This document shows positions 19,688-31,062 of a stretch of DNA of 64,000 nt, piece after piece; within the stretch, counting starts at the first letter, position 1; each line of letters opens with the position of its first letter. The DNA is from Herminiimonas sp. KBW02 (GTDB lineage Bacteria > Pseudomonadota > Gammaproteobacteria > Burkholderiales > Burkholderiaceae_D). A program made the position numbers and the translations under genes. The stretch is from positions 186,001-250,000 of the forward strand of contig NZ_QAJP01000002.1 in NCBI RefSeq assembly GCF_003852535.1, in the 5' to 3' direction. The notes beneath the pieces are model-generated. The model was not told the DNA's origin. It did not search any database and saw only the letters and a program-made list of their open reading frames with translations.

Positions 19688-20470
19688 TTAGTTCAACTCG
19701 TTACGATAATGATGATTATTTGTCACGTAGTAAGAACGCCTTACTTCGACCGGTTTATCGCCATATGTAAAGGATACGCGGGTCACGCTCAACAGCGGCG
19801 TATTGAGTGGCAACTGCAATAAATCCGCCGTCACCTGATCCGCCACCACTGCCTTGATATTCTCGACCGCACGTATCATCTGGGTACCGAACTCAGTCTC
19901 CAGCAGCGCGTACATCGGACCTTTGTACTGCAGCACACGCTCTACCGACAAACCCTTAAAAATCGTGCCGGGCAACCACAATTCTTCCAGGATAGTCGGC
20001 GCGCCATCGAATGACTGCATGCGCTTGAGGAAGACCACGGAATCGCCGGTTTTAATATCCAGCTGACGTGCAATATCAGCCGGCGCACGCAGGCGCTTGG
20101 CATCAATAATGGTGTTATCAGGATAAAGCGGCTCGCCGACGTCCGGCTTCAGACGCAGAAAACGGAATTGCGCACGCGCCTCATGATGCGTCGCAACAAA
20201 AGTACCCTTCCCTTGACGCCGAACCACGAGATTTTCGGCGGAAAGCTCATCGATGGCCTTGCGCACCGTGCCCTGGCTCACCTTGAAGCGGTTCGCCAGC
20301 TCAACTTCACTCGGGATCAATTCGCCGGGACGCCATTCACCGGATTGCAGACTGCGGGTAATAAGAGCCTTGATTTGCTGATACAGCGGACTAAAGGTGG
20401 GCGAAGGTGTCGCACCACCGACAGTAGCGGCTGGATTATTGTTAGGCAAGGTAGTTGGCGCTGAACTCAT
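19688..20470 (-). CDS. GntR-family regulator with UTRA domain
   Basis: This is a HutC-subfamily transcription factor of 260 residues from the ATG at 20470; an upstream reading to 20734 would cover the intergenic promoter region and is unlikely. The winged helix spans about residues 30-95 with SEVELANRFKVSQGTVRKAIDELSAENLVVRRQGKGTFV. The UTRA ligand domain follows (LEELWLPGTIFKGL, VTRVSFTYGDKPVEVRRSYY). It lies between sdhC and the divergent mdh, and a perfect palindrome in the shared gap is its likely operator. The ligand is unknown; a TCA-cycle intermediate is a reasonable guess from context. Confidence 0.88.
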   Translation of the reverse strand: MSSAPTTLPNNNPAATVGGATPSPTFSPLYQQIKALITRSLQSGEWRPGELIPSEVELANRFKVSQGTVRKAIDELSAENLVVRRQGKGTFVATHHEARAQFRFLRLKPDVGEPLYPDNTIIDAKRLRAPADIARQLDIKTGDSVVFLKRMQSFDGAPTILEELWLPGTIFKGLSVERVLQYKGPMYALLETEFGTQMIRAVENIKAVVADQVTADLLQLPLNTPLLSVTRVSFTYGDKPVEVRRSYYVTNNHHYRNELN

Positions 20471-20524
20471 AGGACGGATTTCACCATAAAGCAGCCCTGT
20501 CGTCCAGCAAAACTTGAAAATAAC

Positions 20525-20542
20525 ATGTCTTATATAAGACAT
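20525..20542. promoter_or_regulatory. Perfect 18-bp palindrome, likely GntR operator
   Basis: ATGTCTTATATAAGACAT is its own reverse complement and lies 54 bases upstream of the GntR start and 10 bases upstream of the mdh -35 box. A further half-site, ATAAGA, follows at 20541-20546. Position and symmetry fit a dimeric winged-helix regulator controlling itself and mdh. I did not find the same palindrome before sdhC, gltA, sucA or acnA. Confidence 0.7.
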
Positions 20543-20552
20543 AAGATATATA

Positions 20553-20581
20553 TTGACAGCCAAACTTGCCGCGCCTAAACT
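20553..20581 (+). promoter_or_regulatory. Probable mdh promoter
   Basis: TTGACA at 20553-20558 and TAAACT at 20576-20581 are spaced by 17 bases. The -35 box is a full consensus match. A start near 20588 gives a leader of about 180 bases before mdh. Confidence 0.55.
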
Positions 20582-20649
20582 CGTGGGCAATACAGCTAGG
20601 CGCAATTTTTGCCAACAGAAACTTAAGGTAAATATTGAGTTTAAGTTGA

Positions 20650-20668
20650 GCTTATGTTGATCATAAGC
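20650..20668. promoter_or_regulatory. Inverted repeat in the mdh leader
   Basis: Seven-base arms GCTTATG and CATAAGC flank TTGAT. It lies about 100 bases before the mdh start codon and would be inside the leader if the promoter at 20553 is used. It could be a second protein site or an RNA hairpin; no function can be assigned. Confidence 0.4.
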
Positions 20669-20771
20669 GCTTTGACCCCGCTGACTTATCGGGTATTCAA
20701 CTGTATCATTGCGCCACGCGGAATAAATTCCCAATACCTGACCTCACTCATCACTACCTTGGAGATTCAAC

Positions 20772-21761
20772 ATGGCTAAAGCCCCAATGCGTGTCGCCGT
20801 TACCGGCGCTGCCGGCCAGATCGGCTATTCCCTTCTGTTCCGCATCGCTAACGGCGATTTGCTGGGTAAAGACCAGCCAGTTATTTTGCAATTGCTGGAA
20901 ATCGCTGATGAAAAAGCACAAAAAGCGCTGAAAGGCGTGATCATGGAAATCGACGATTGCGCGTTTCCACTGTTGGCAGGTGTCACCGCACACAGCGACC
21001 CTATGACTGCATTCAAAGACGCTGATGTTGCGTTGCTGGTTGGTGCACGTCCACGCGGCCCGGGCATGGAGCGTAAAGACCTGCTGGAAGCCAATGCACA
21101 GATTTTCACGGTACAAGGCAAGGCGCTGGATGCAGTTGCTTCGCGCAACGTCAAAGTACTGGTCGTTGGCAATCCAGCCAACACCAATGCGTACATCGCA
21201 ATGAAATCGGCACCTAACCTGCCAGCTAAAAACTTCACCGCCATGCTGCGCCTGGATCACAACCGTGCCCTGTCGCAAATCGCAGCGAAGATCAGCAAAC
21301 CAGTTACCTCTATCGAAAAACTGACAGTCTGGGGCAATCACTCCCCTACCATGTACCCTGACTATCGTTTCGCCACAGCCGATGGCAAATCGGTTAAAGA
21401 AGCGATCAACGACGAAGTCTGGAACAAAGACGTCTTCCTGCCTACAGTCGGCAAACGCGGTGCAGCCATCATTGATGCACGCGGCGTATCGTCGGCGGCT
21501 TCGGCAGCCAACGCAGCGATCGATCACGTACGTGACTGGGTACTCGGCACCAACGGTAAATGGGTCACCATGGGCATTCCTTCGGATGGTTCGTACGGCA
21601 TTCCGAAAGACACCATTTTCGGCTTCCCTGTCACCGTAGAAAACGGCGAATACAAAATCGTCCAGGGTCTGGAAATCGATGCATTCTCACAAGAACGCAT
21701 CAACCTGACCCTGAAAGAATTGCTCGAAGAACGTGAAGGCGTGAAGCATCTCCTAGGCTAA
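20772..21761 (+). CDS. mdh: Malate dehydrogenase (NAD)
   Basis: The enzyme interconverts malate and oxaloacetate in the TCA cycle. The 329-residue protein belongs to the MDH type 2 group: NAD loop [17 protein letters not shown], the mobile substrate loop [25 protein letters not shown], and the catalytic histidine in [15 protein letters not shown]. The start is preceded by GGAG. A strong hairpin follows the stop codon. Confidence 0.97.
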   Translation: MAKAPMRVAVTGAAGQIGYSLLFRIANGDLLGKDQPVILQLLEIADEKAQKALKGVIMEIDDCAFPLLAGVTAHSDPMTAFKDADVALLVGARPRGPGMERKDLLEANAQIFTVQGKALDAVASRNVKVLVVGNPANTNAYIAMKSAPNLPAKNFTAMLRLDHNRALSQIAAKISKPVTSIEKLTVWGNHSPTMYPDYRFATADGKSVKEAINDEVWNKDVFLPTVGKRGAAIIDARGVSSAASAANAAIDHVRDWVLGTNGKWVTMGIPSDGSYGIPKDTIFGFPVTVENGEYKIVQGLEIDAFSQERINLTLKELLEEREGVKHLLG

Positions 21762-21771
21762 TGCGCGCATT

Positions 21772-21795
21772 GATGGGCAGGCTCGCCTGCCCATC
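21772..21795 (+). terminator. Strong hairpin after mdh
   Basis: Perfect 11-base arms GATGGGCAGGC (21772-21782) and GCCTGCCCATC (21785-21795) are separated by two bases. No T run follows, so it may protect the mdh mRNA end or attenuate transcription into the CitE-like gene rather than terminate fully. Confidence 0.45.
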
Positions 21796-21839
21796 TCCTT
21801 CGTAGCAAGTCCACCAAGCTCTACAATTACGCACCACAC

Positions 21840-22811
21840 ATGCATCCTTCAGAAGTCCTATTTCAAGGCAAATGCCCACCGGTTTCCATACCGGCATGCG
21901 ATCACTATGCCGGTTCCGAGAAATTGATGCGTAAATCACTGGCGCTGCAGCAAGAGCTCGGCCCGGTTTTTGATATTACGTTTGACTGTGAAGATGGTGC
22001 CGCGCGTGGCAATGAAACCGCCCATGCGCACCTGCTCGGCACACTCGTCGCCGGCGAAGAAAATCTGTTTGCCCGCATTGGTGCCCGCGTGCACGATGTC
22101 AGCAGCGAATTCTTTGAACAGGATATAGAAATCATCCTGCAACACGCCGCGCAAAAGCTGGCTTACCTGGTCGTTCCCAAAGTGGAAAGCGTCGCCGATG
22201 TCGAGAGCGCCATCGCACTCATCAATCGTCACGCCCACCAGCAAGGCCGCGAACAATTGCCGGTACACGTATTAATAGAAACACATGGCGCGTTGAAGGA
22301 CGCATTTGCCATCGCGGCCCTGCCCCAGGTCGAATGCCTGTCGTTCGGTGTGATGGATTTTGTTTCTGATCATTACGGCGCGATCCCCGGCAATGCCATG
22401 CGTTCCCCGGGACAATTCACGCATCCTTTGCTAGTGCGCGCCAAGCTGGAAATCGCAGCCGCCTGCCACGCCCACGGCAAGGTGCCTTCGCATAACGTCA
22501 CGACTGAAATCAATGACACCTCAGTCGTCGCCAGCGATGCACATCGTGCTGCGGCGGAATTTGGTTATACACGGATGTGGAGTATCCATCCGAACCAGAT
22601 CAAACCGATACTGAAATCATTTGCGCCACGTCTGTCCGAAGTCAATGAAGCGGCAGAAATTCTGGCGCAAGCCCATGCCATCCAATGGGGCCCGATACAA
22701 CATAACGGCAAGTTGCATGATCGCGCCAGCTATCGCTATTACTGGACCATCTTGCAGCGCGCCCAGGCCAGCGGCTTAACGCTGCCGGCAGTCGCACATA
22801 CCATTTTATGA
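21840..22811 (+). CDS. HpcH/HpaI aldolase / CitE-like lyase
   Basis: This is a 323-residue member of the TIM-barrel family that includes citrate lyase beta subunit, malyl-CoA lyase and related CoA-ester lyases. Visible motifs are ITFDCEDGAARGNE (metal-binding acid), VVPKVESVADVESA, HVLIETHGALKDAFAIA, LSFGVMDFVSDH and MWSIHPNQIKPI near the end. No citrate lyase alpha, gamma or citX/citG genes are nearby, so it is not part of a citrate lyase. Placed between mdh and acnA, it probably acts on a malyl- or citramalyl-type CoA ester; the substrate is not readable from sequence. Confidence 0.85.
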   Translation: MHPSEVLFQGKCPPVSIPACDHYAGSEKLMRKSLALQQELGPVFDITFDCEDGAARGNETAHAHLLGTLVAGEENLFARIGARVHDVSSEFFEQDIEIILQHAAQKLAYLVVPKVESVADVESAIALINRHAHQQGREQLPVHVLIETHGALKDAFAIAALPQVECLSFGVMDFVSDHYGAIPGNAMRSPGQFTHPLLVRAKLEIAAACHAHGKVPSHNVTTEINDTSVVASDAHRAAAEFGYTRMWSIHPNQIKPILKSFAPRLSEVNEAAEILAQAHAIQWGPIQHNGKLHDRASYRYYWTILQRAQASGLTLPAVAHTIL

Positions 22812-22872
22812 ATACCCGTTTGCCCATATCAAAACTGATGCGGGCGAGTTAAAAATTTTTGGAGATTATCGA

Positions 22873-23376
22873 ATGAAAAAATTGCTCTGCGCATTCCTTC
22901 TGATCGGCATGTCTTCTGCAATCGCTCCGGCGTTTGCGCAATCGGCTGCCAGCAACAAGGAAGCGGCAAAAAAACCTGTCGCCAAAACAGTCAAGAAAGC
23001 ACCAGCCAAAGCAGCGGCTGCGGCCACACCTGCAGCCGCCGCTGCAGCCGGTGAGGACGACCAGGAAGATCTGGGCGAAGCCAACATCGAAGGCTCGACC
23101 GTGACCCATTACAACTGTGAACTGGGCAACAAAATCACGACTTACAACAACGCCGGTGACGACAAGTACATGGCAATCCGCTGGCAAAACAAAGTGCATC
23201 GCCTGGGCCGCATCGGTACCAGCACCGGTGCCAACCGTTTTGAAAACCGTAAAGCCGGTCTGGTCTGGATCAACATCCCATCGAAAGCGATGTTGCTCGA
23301 TTCCCGCAAAGGCCAACAGCTGGCAAATGAATGCCGTAATCCTGATCAAGCCAAGGCACTCGCTGCTAAAGGTTAA
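22873..23376 (+). CDS. Secreted protein with MliC-like lysozyme-inhibitor domain
   Basis: The 167-residue protein has a Sec signal peptide cleaved near AFA-QSA (residue 23) and a low-complexity Lys/Ala/Pro stretch (about residues 28-60). A C-terminal domain of about 85 residues starts at THYNCELGNKITTY. The pattern C-x3-G with a matching late cysteine (GQQLANEC), plus RIGTSTGANRFENRKAGLVW, resembles MliC/PliC inhibitors of C-type lysozyme. The fit is by eye. No lipobox is present, so it should be free in the periplasm. Its place between TCA genes is odd. The start has GGAG eight bases upstream. Confidence 0.6.
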   Translation: MKKLLCAFLLIGMSSAIAPAFAQSAASNKEAAKKPVAKTVKKAPAKAAAAATPAAAAAAGEDDQEDLGEANIEGSTVTHYNCELGNKITTYNNAGDDKYMAIRWQNKVHRLGRIGTSTGANRFENRKAGLVWINIPSKAMLLDSRKGQQLANECRNPDQAKALAAKG

Positions 23377-23481
23377 GGGACAAGAATTAAAGGAAGTAAA
23401 AACGATGCCGCAAGCCGCCGCCGAAATCTGACGGCATCGGGCAGTAAATATCGTATCGGTTATTTGTATTAAGGAGAAATC

Positions 23482-26205
<2,724 letters not shown>

Positions 26206-26252
26206 TGACTGTCGTTTCTATCCAGTGATGGATGGAAACAAGCGCGTTATAC

Positions 26253-26286
26253 AAAAAAGCCGCATGCTTGCATGCGGCTTTTTTTA
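26253..26286 (+). terminator. Intrinsic terminator after acnA
   Basis: An 8-bp GC-rich stem GCCGCATG / CATGCGGC (26259-26266 with 26271-26278) has a CTTG loop. It is followed by seven T residues and preceded by six A residues. Confidence 0.92.
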
Positions 26287-26418
26287 TGCTGTCTGGCGGT
26301 TCGAAGCCGCCAGGTACAGACTGCCAAATAAGAATCTGCATACTTTCCCGGGACAAACGTGCGGTGTCGGCGTAATCCACTACAATACATTCACTACCCT
26401 TCTTCAGATTGTCCTGAC

Positions 26419-27669
26419 ATGCGTCGTCCGAGTAAAAATACCAGCCTCAAACTATCCGCCGACAGCCAGCGCCTGGCGACGCTCGCCCAGGCGCTTATAC
26501 AGGCTGCCAGCCGTCTGGAAGAACGCAACTGGGAGCGCCAGCTGGATGTACTGTTGCGCAAACTTTTGAAGAACGATCATCAGGACACCATCGATACGGC
26601 ACTGGATCATTTATTCAAACAGGAATCGGATGCTTACGATGGCTTGATGGAGTGCGTCGAAGCCGCCAGCGAATCCTGCCAGATCGAGCATGAAGGCGTA
26701 CTCTATGATGCCTTGCTGGTCGCAGTACCCATACTTGCATGGACGCGCTTCTCGATAGCGTCAGGAGCGATACCGGCCGACATGACGGCGACCCTGTCTG
26801 CACACTTCCAGGCGCATATCCTGGCCCCGGATACGAAGATGGTGATGGCATCGGCCCTGTTTTCAATAGATCAGCTGCCGCGCACGCATGCAGAAACCTT
26901 TGCCTTCACACATCGCATGGCGCAGTCCGCCTTGAAAGGCATCGCGCTCAAGCCGCCAGGCCAGGCGCCAGAGACCGCTCCTTTCCTCGCTGATACGCGT
27001 TATCTGCTGACCGTGGTAACCGCCGTCGCAGGCGAACCGCTGTTCCGCTGGCAGGTATCGGCCAGCCCGAATGAACGCGATAACGCATTGACGCAATGGA
27101 ATGCACAGGCGCTGCCGAACATCGCACGCCTGCTGCCAGGTTGCGGCATCGAATTGCTGTTGCCGGAAGCCTACTTTGTCGCCTGCCGTGAAGGCGATAA
27201 ACAAATCCGTCCGGCCTCGATACGAGCAGCCGTGCATTACCTGACACATACACTGGCTGTAGAACCCACTGAATTACAAGCCATCATCGGTAGCTTCGGC
27301 GAAGAGTCTACCGATGGCCGCGTCGATGAATATCGCATCAGCTTTACGCGCCTCAACGATACCGATGTAGTGTATGGCACTGTATGGCCGCTGTATGGGG
27401 AAGAAGATGATGCGGAGCTGCAATACCGCAGCGTCGAAGTACCGAGCGATCCTGTGATCTCTGCCGACGTCGAGCGCAAGTCACCGATAGAAGAAATCCT
27501 CGCCTTGCTGGAAGAATGCGGCATCGTGAATGTGAAACGCCATCTCGAATGCTTTCCTATGGAATTCTGCGATGACTGCGGCAGCCCACTGTATCCGGAC
27601 ATGAACGCCGAACTGGTCCATGCAGAAATGCCGGAAGACGCGCCGGTGGGATCGACCCACCTGCACTAA
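26419..27669 (+). CDS. DUF2863 family protein
   Basis: This is a 416-residue protein of a family known mainly from betaproteobacteria, without an assigned role. I choose the ATG at 26419 (MRRPSKNTSLKLSADSQRL), because the longer reading from 26359 has no ribosome site and lies over the upstream leader. The C-terminal part has FPMEFCDDCGSPLYPDMNAELVHAEMPE, with a CxxC pair that could bind metal. No signal peptide or membrane segment is seen. It ends nine bases from the convergent CYTH gene. Confidence 0.8.
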   Translation: MRRPSKNTSLKLSADSQRLATLAQALIQAASRLEERNWERQLDVLLRKLLKNDHQDTIDTALDHLFKQESDAYDGLMECVEAASESCQIEHEGVLYDALLVAVPILAWTRFSIASGAIPADMTATLSAHFQAHILAPDTKMVMASALFSIDQLPRTHAETFAFTHRMAQSALKGIALKPPGQAPETAPFLADTRYLLTVVTAVAGEPLFRWQVSASPNERDNALTQWNAQALPNIARLLPGCGIELLLPEAYFVACREGDKQIRPASIRAAVHYLTHTLAVEPTELQAIIGSFGEESTDGRVDEYRISFTRLNDTDVVYGTVWPLYGEEDDAELQYRSVEVPSDPVISADVERKSPIEEILALLEECGIVNVKRHLECFPMEFCDDCGSPLYPDMNAELVHAEMPEDAPVGSTHLH

Positions 27670-27677
27670 CCTCTACC

Positions 27678-28142
27678 TCACCAGGCGGTAAAAGGATGAC
27701 GTAGCAAATTGGCGTTGAAGTAACGCGCATCATCTGTCACTTCGACGCCGACCCAATCCGGTTTGGCAAAAACCTGGTTTTCGCTTTCCAGTTCGATCTC
27801 TGCCACCACCAGGCCCTGATTCTCGCCAAAGAACTCATCCACCTCCCACACCATGCCTTCATGCACGATGCGGGTACGGTTTTTTTCTATCAATGGTCGT
27901 TCACACAAACCATTCAATAATTCATCCGCTTCAGCCAGCGGAATTTCATATTCCCACTCACCGCGCGTAATGCCGGTCACACGCCCCTTGATGGTCAGCG
28001 TCGCCGTCTGATCTTCTATCCGCACGCGCACTACCCGATCACGCTGCGATGACAGATAACCCTGGCGTATCGCCTGCGCTTGTCCGAGCTTCTTCCACGC
28101 GTCACCCAGCACCAGGAATTTACGTTCTATCTCCAGACTCAT
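27678..28142 (-). CDS. CYTH domain protein
   Basis: This 154-residue single-domain member of the CYTH/triphosphate tunnel metalloenzyme superfamily starts MSLEIERKFLVLGD, with the diagnostic ExExK. Later charged strands line the tunnel (VVRVRIEDQTATLTIKG, WEVDEFFGENQGLVVAEIELESE). Family members hydrolyse triphosphates or tripolyphosphate, or are adenylate cyclases. Which one applies here is not visible. The start overlaps the stop of the M14 gene by four bases. Confidence 0.9.
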   Translation of the reverse strand: MSLEIERKFLVLGDAWKKLGQAQAIRQGYLSSQRDRVVRVRIEDQTATLTIKGRVTGITRGEWEYEIPLAEADELLNGLCERPLIEKNRTRIVHEGMVWEVDEFFGENQGLVVAEIELESENQVFAKPDWVGVEVTDDARYFNANLLRHPFTAW

Positions 28143-29272
28143 CGTGCGCTCCGCTCCAGGTGATGCAAAATCGGCTGCAGCATCTCCTGCCCCAGCTTTG
28201 CACTACGGGCGCCATTCCAGCCCAGCTTGGGTTCAGGGCTATGCGCGTTATCCTTGAACGGCATTTCCAGTGTCAGCGATACGCATTTGAAAGTGTGGCC
28301 GATGTACTTCGATGCCAGCTTCAGCATATCGGCACGATACTTCCCGGCGCTATAACCGAACTCAGTCTGGAAGTCCTCGCTGGCACGCAGGAACTGTTCG
28401 ATGAAACGTTGCTGTTCATCTGCCTGTTGCTGAGAGAATCCTTCCAGCATTTCGCTACCTGCAACGAAGACATAGGGTAGCCCTTCATCGCCATGTATAT
28501 CGAGGAAGAGATCGCAACCGGTCTCGTGTATCTTGTTTTTGACGTGCCAGACTTCGGGGCTGCTTTCCGGCGACGGTGTCATCCATTCACGATTCAGGTT
28601 CGCACCTGCTGCATTGGTGCGCAAATTGCCCAGGTAAGCACCATCCGGATTCATATTCGGTACGATGTAAAAGACTGCATGCCTGAGCAACTTCTGCACT
28701 AAAGGATTTGTTGGCTCCAGCAAGGCATCTATCATGCCTTCGGCGAACCATTCCGCCATGCTCTCGCCGGGATGCTGGCGCGCAATCACCCATACTTTTT
28801 TCTGCGCCGCCGGATCGCCGATGACTACAACATTCAAATCGCGCCCTTGTACGGTATTACCCAGGTCCTGCACATGCGCGTAGTCAGACATTTGTGCACG
28901 CGCCAGCAGATCCAGATGACGTTCCCACGAGTAAGGTTCAAAGTATGCGTAATACACACTGTCATACTGGGGCGTATGCGCTATCGTCATCACCTTGCCA
29001 TCATACGAAGTCGGTACGCGAAACCAGTGTTTTCTGTCGTAACTGGCGACCGCCTGATAGTTTTGCCAGCCGTCCGGATAGGTTGCATCTGATGCATTCA
29101 GGATGCGCATGCTGCAGCGCTCGCCGCGGACGCCTTGCAACCGGAAATAAAACCATTGCGCGATGTCGGCATGGCTATCCTTGCGCAAGTTCAGTTCTAT
29201 CGCCGATGCATGGTCCGCACGGACTACCTCTATCGCACCGGCATCGAAGTTGGTACTAATTTTGATCGTCAT
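28139..29272 (-). CDS. M14 zinc carboxypeptidase, cytosolic type
   Basis: The 377-residue protein begins with a beta-sandwich domain of about 120 residues, as in cytosolic carboxypeptidases, and then a catalytic domain. Zinc ligands are H and E in ARQHPGESMAEWF and H in LFLDIHGDEGLPYVF, and SLTLEMPFKD supplies the catalytic glutamate. No signal peptide is seen. Eukaryotic relatives remove glutamate side chains from tubulin; the bacterial substrate is unknown. The ATG at 29272 has AGGA seven bases upstream, and a GTG at 29275 is less well placed. Confidence 0.9.
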   Translation of the reverse strand: MTIKISTNFDAGAIEVVRADHASAIELNLRKDSHADIAQWFYFRLQGVRGERCSMRILNASDATYPDGWQNYQAVASYDRKHWFRVPTSYDGKVMTIAHTPQYDSVYYAYFEPYSWERHLDLLARAQMSDYAHVQDLGNTVQGRDLNVVVIGDPAAQKKVWVIARQHPGESMAEWFAEGMIDALLEPTNPLVQKLLRHAVFYIVPNMNPDGAYLGNLRTNAAGANLNREWMTPSPESSPEVWHVKNKIHETGCDLFLDIHGDEGLPYVFVAGSEMLEGFSQQQADEQQRFIEQFLRASEDFQTEFGYSAGKYRADMLKLASKYIGHTFKCVSLTLEMPFKDNAHSPEPKLGWNGARSAKLGQEMLQPILHHLERSAR

Positions 29273-29306
29273 CACACTATCCTATTTCATGACTACTGAT
29301 GCCAAC

Positions 29307-29771
29307 TCACACCAGGCCGAATTCCTTCAGTGCCGGCAGCAAATTGGCATTCTTATGTCCCGAGCGCGTCAACTTAGTCAAGGCAAAGCGCTGTAAATTA
29401 TTTAAACCTATCCATTGCGCATGCGTAGGAGCAGGCAATGCCAGTTCAGCCAATCCCTGCGCCACTACATCCGGGACTGCGCGCAGATCAGCCCATGCGG
29501 GTGACGGATCTATTTCGACTATTTCGATGGTCGCATCGGGATTATCGGCATGCGGCGCCAGCAAGGCAGCCAGGCGTTCGCGATAAACCTGCTGCTCTGC
29601 ATCCGAAACACATGGCAAAGCCACCAGTTCTTCGCGCTCATCGCGGCTGAGTGTAATCCACGCGGTAAGGGAAATTCTGATACCGCAGGTATCCAGATTA
29701 AAACGCATGACCATAGGAATGCGACGCAAAGGATAACGCCCATCCTGCTCAAATTCGAAAAGCCCCTGCAT
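29307..29771 (-). CDS. Nitrate reductase-associated protein family
   Basis: This is a 154-residue protein whose sequence, FEFEQDGRYPLRRIPMVMRFNLDTCGIRISLTAW, fits the family found beside assimilatory nitrate reductase genes in cyanobacteria and betaproteobacteria. The biochemical role is not established. No nitrate reductase gene is in the window, but a ModA-like molybdate-binding protein is the next gene upstream, which keeps a molybdenum or nitrate link plausible. Confidence 0.72.
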   Translation of the reverse strand: MQGLFEFEQDGRYPLRRIPMVMRFNLDTCGIRISLTAWITLSRDEREELVALPCVSDAEQQVYRERLAALLAPHADNPDATIEIVEIDPSPAWADLRAVPDVVAQGLAELALPAPTHAQWIGLNNLQRFALTKLTRSGHKNANLLPALKEFGLV

Positions 29772-29840
29772 GATTAAACGACGTCATTCATAACAAATTT
29801 ATCTGCCCGCTACCGAGCGGGTCGTATCCTGCATATTCCA

Positions 29841-30617
29841 TTATCTGGCGCACTGCCGTCCGCATGAGCCGAAACCATGCTTCTTCAGTATCGCTTGCCC
29901 CGCTGCCGCCAGTACAAATTGCACCAAGCGCTGACCGTGCTCTGATTGCCTGCCTGCCGCTATGCCATACGCACTGCGTACATTCAGCTCATCCGGAATA
30001 GCGATCACCTGCAACTGCGGCAACACTTTCCGTGTCGATATCGCATTCGTGCAGTACATGATATATGCATCTGCCCTATCTTCTTCAAATGCGGTGATAT
30101 AAGGCAGACGCTCATCTGCTGCCGGTATATGCGCACCTGACAGCCTGATGGCCTTCGCATTCATCACATCATAAATACCCGGCTGCCGTTTGTCGGCATT
30201 GCGAAAAAACTGCCAGGTATAGTCGCCCATAGGATCGCTCACCGGCGTTGAAGTCGCGACACGCACCGCCGGATCAGCCAATAGCGCCAGCAAATCGTCA
30301 CCATGCAAATCCAGATCCGGCCGTGCCAGCACGCACAAATCATTATGCGTGAACAAAACGGATGGCCCGAGCAGCTTCTGCTGCGCCAGTGCTTCCGTAT
30401 GCCCGACCGAAGCCGAAGCAAACACGTCTACTTGCACGCCTGCCTCTATCTCCTGCCTGAGCTTGCCCGATGGTCCGTACTGCGCATGAAATGTCACGCC
30501 CCCCTGCTGCTGGTAAGCCGCCATGATTTCATCCATCGCACTGCGCAGGCTGCCGGCCGCCAATAATTGCGGTACCTGGGTCGCAGCAGAAAGAAGTCGG
30601 GTCGCCGGAAAAGTCAT
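29841..30617 (-). CDS. ModA-like molybdate-binding protein without signal peptide
   Basis: The 258-residue protein has the periplasmic binding fold of the ModA group: VPQLLAAGSLRSAMDEIMAAY, GPSGKLRQEIEAGVQVDVFASAS, HNDLCVLARPDL and the hinge region near DPMGDYTWQFF. The N-terminus MTFPATRLLSAATQVPQ has no export signal, and an in-frame stop lies two codons before the ATG, so it cannot be extended. It may be cytoplasmic, or start-proximal sequence may have been lost. No modB or modC is adjacent. It shares direction with the nitrate-reductase-associated gene. Confidence 0.75.
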   Translation of the reverse strand: MTFPATRLLSAATQVPQLLAAGSLRSAMDEIMAAYQQQGGVTFHAQYGPSGKLRQEIEAGVQVDVFASASVGHTEALAQQKLLGPSVLFTHNDLCVLARPDLDLHGDDLLALLADPAVRVATSTPVSDPMGDYTWQFFRNADKRQPGIYDVMNAKAIRLSGAHIPAADERLPYITAFEEDRADAYIMYCTNAISTRKVLPQLQVIAIPDELNVRSAYGIAAGRQSEHGQRLVQFVLAAAGQAILKKHGFGSCGRQCAR

Positions 30618-31062
30618 GATTTACGGGCAATCACAGAAAGACAGACATAGTACGCAGCATTGCCGACATTACCAATATGAGCGCTGCTGCATATACCTGC
30701 AGCGCGACTGCCCTGCTCACATCCCCTTGTAATTAACGCGTGTGTACTTCCCGCTAGACGGGCGCCTGCTTTCAATTTAGTCATATGGATACCATCCAGT
30801 GTGTAGTCATGTTTCCATTTTCACATCAAGCGAGAAATTGAATTGTGACTTTTCGTGTCTTCTGCGGATTCTGGTTCCCGCATAAGCTGCGCGTAAGCAA
30901 GCGTGAGTAAGATCAAATCACACAAATAAAACACTACGCATGCTCCGCCCACCCGGCGGTAGCATAGCGATGTCAACACTTGTTGTTTTCTTATGTTCTG
31001 TCTGCACGTGCCACCTTCAAATAAATCAAGGCACGGCGGATTATCTGCGTGGAGACCGCGAT
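30618..31062. other. Intergenic gap before the chemoreceptor gene
   Basis: This 445-base stretch lies between the divergent ModA-like and chemoreceptor genes. It holds no convincing gene. An open reading from 30940 merges in frame into the chemoreceptor, but the ribosome site GGAGA at 31051 supports the start at 31063. Promoters for both genes should lie here; none stands out. Confidence 0.5.

Noticed and set aside
20471-20734. Longer N-terminus of the GntR regulator
   Set aside because: The extension would cover the palindrome and the mdh promoter, and homologous GntR proteins begin shortly before the winged helix.
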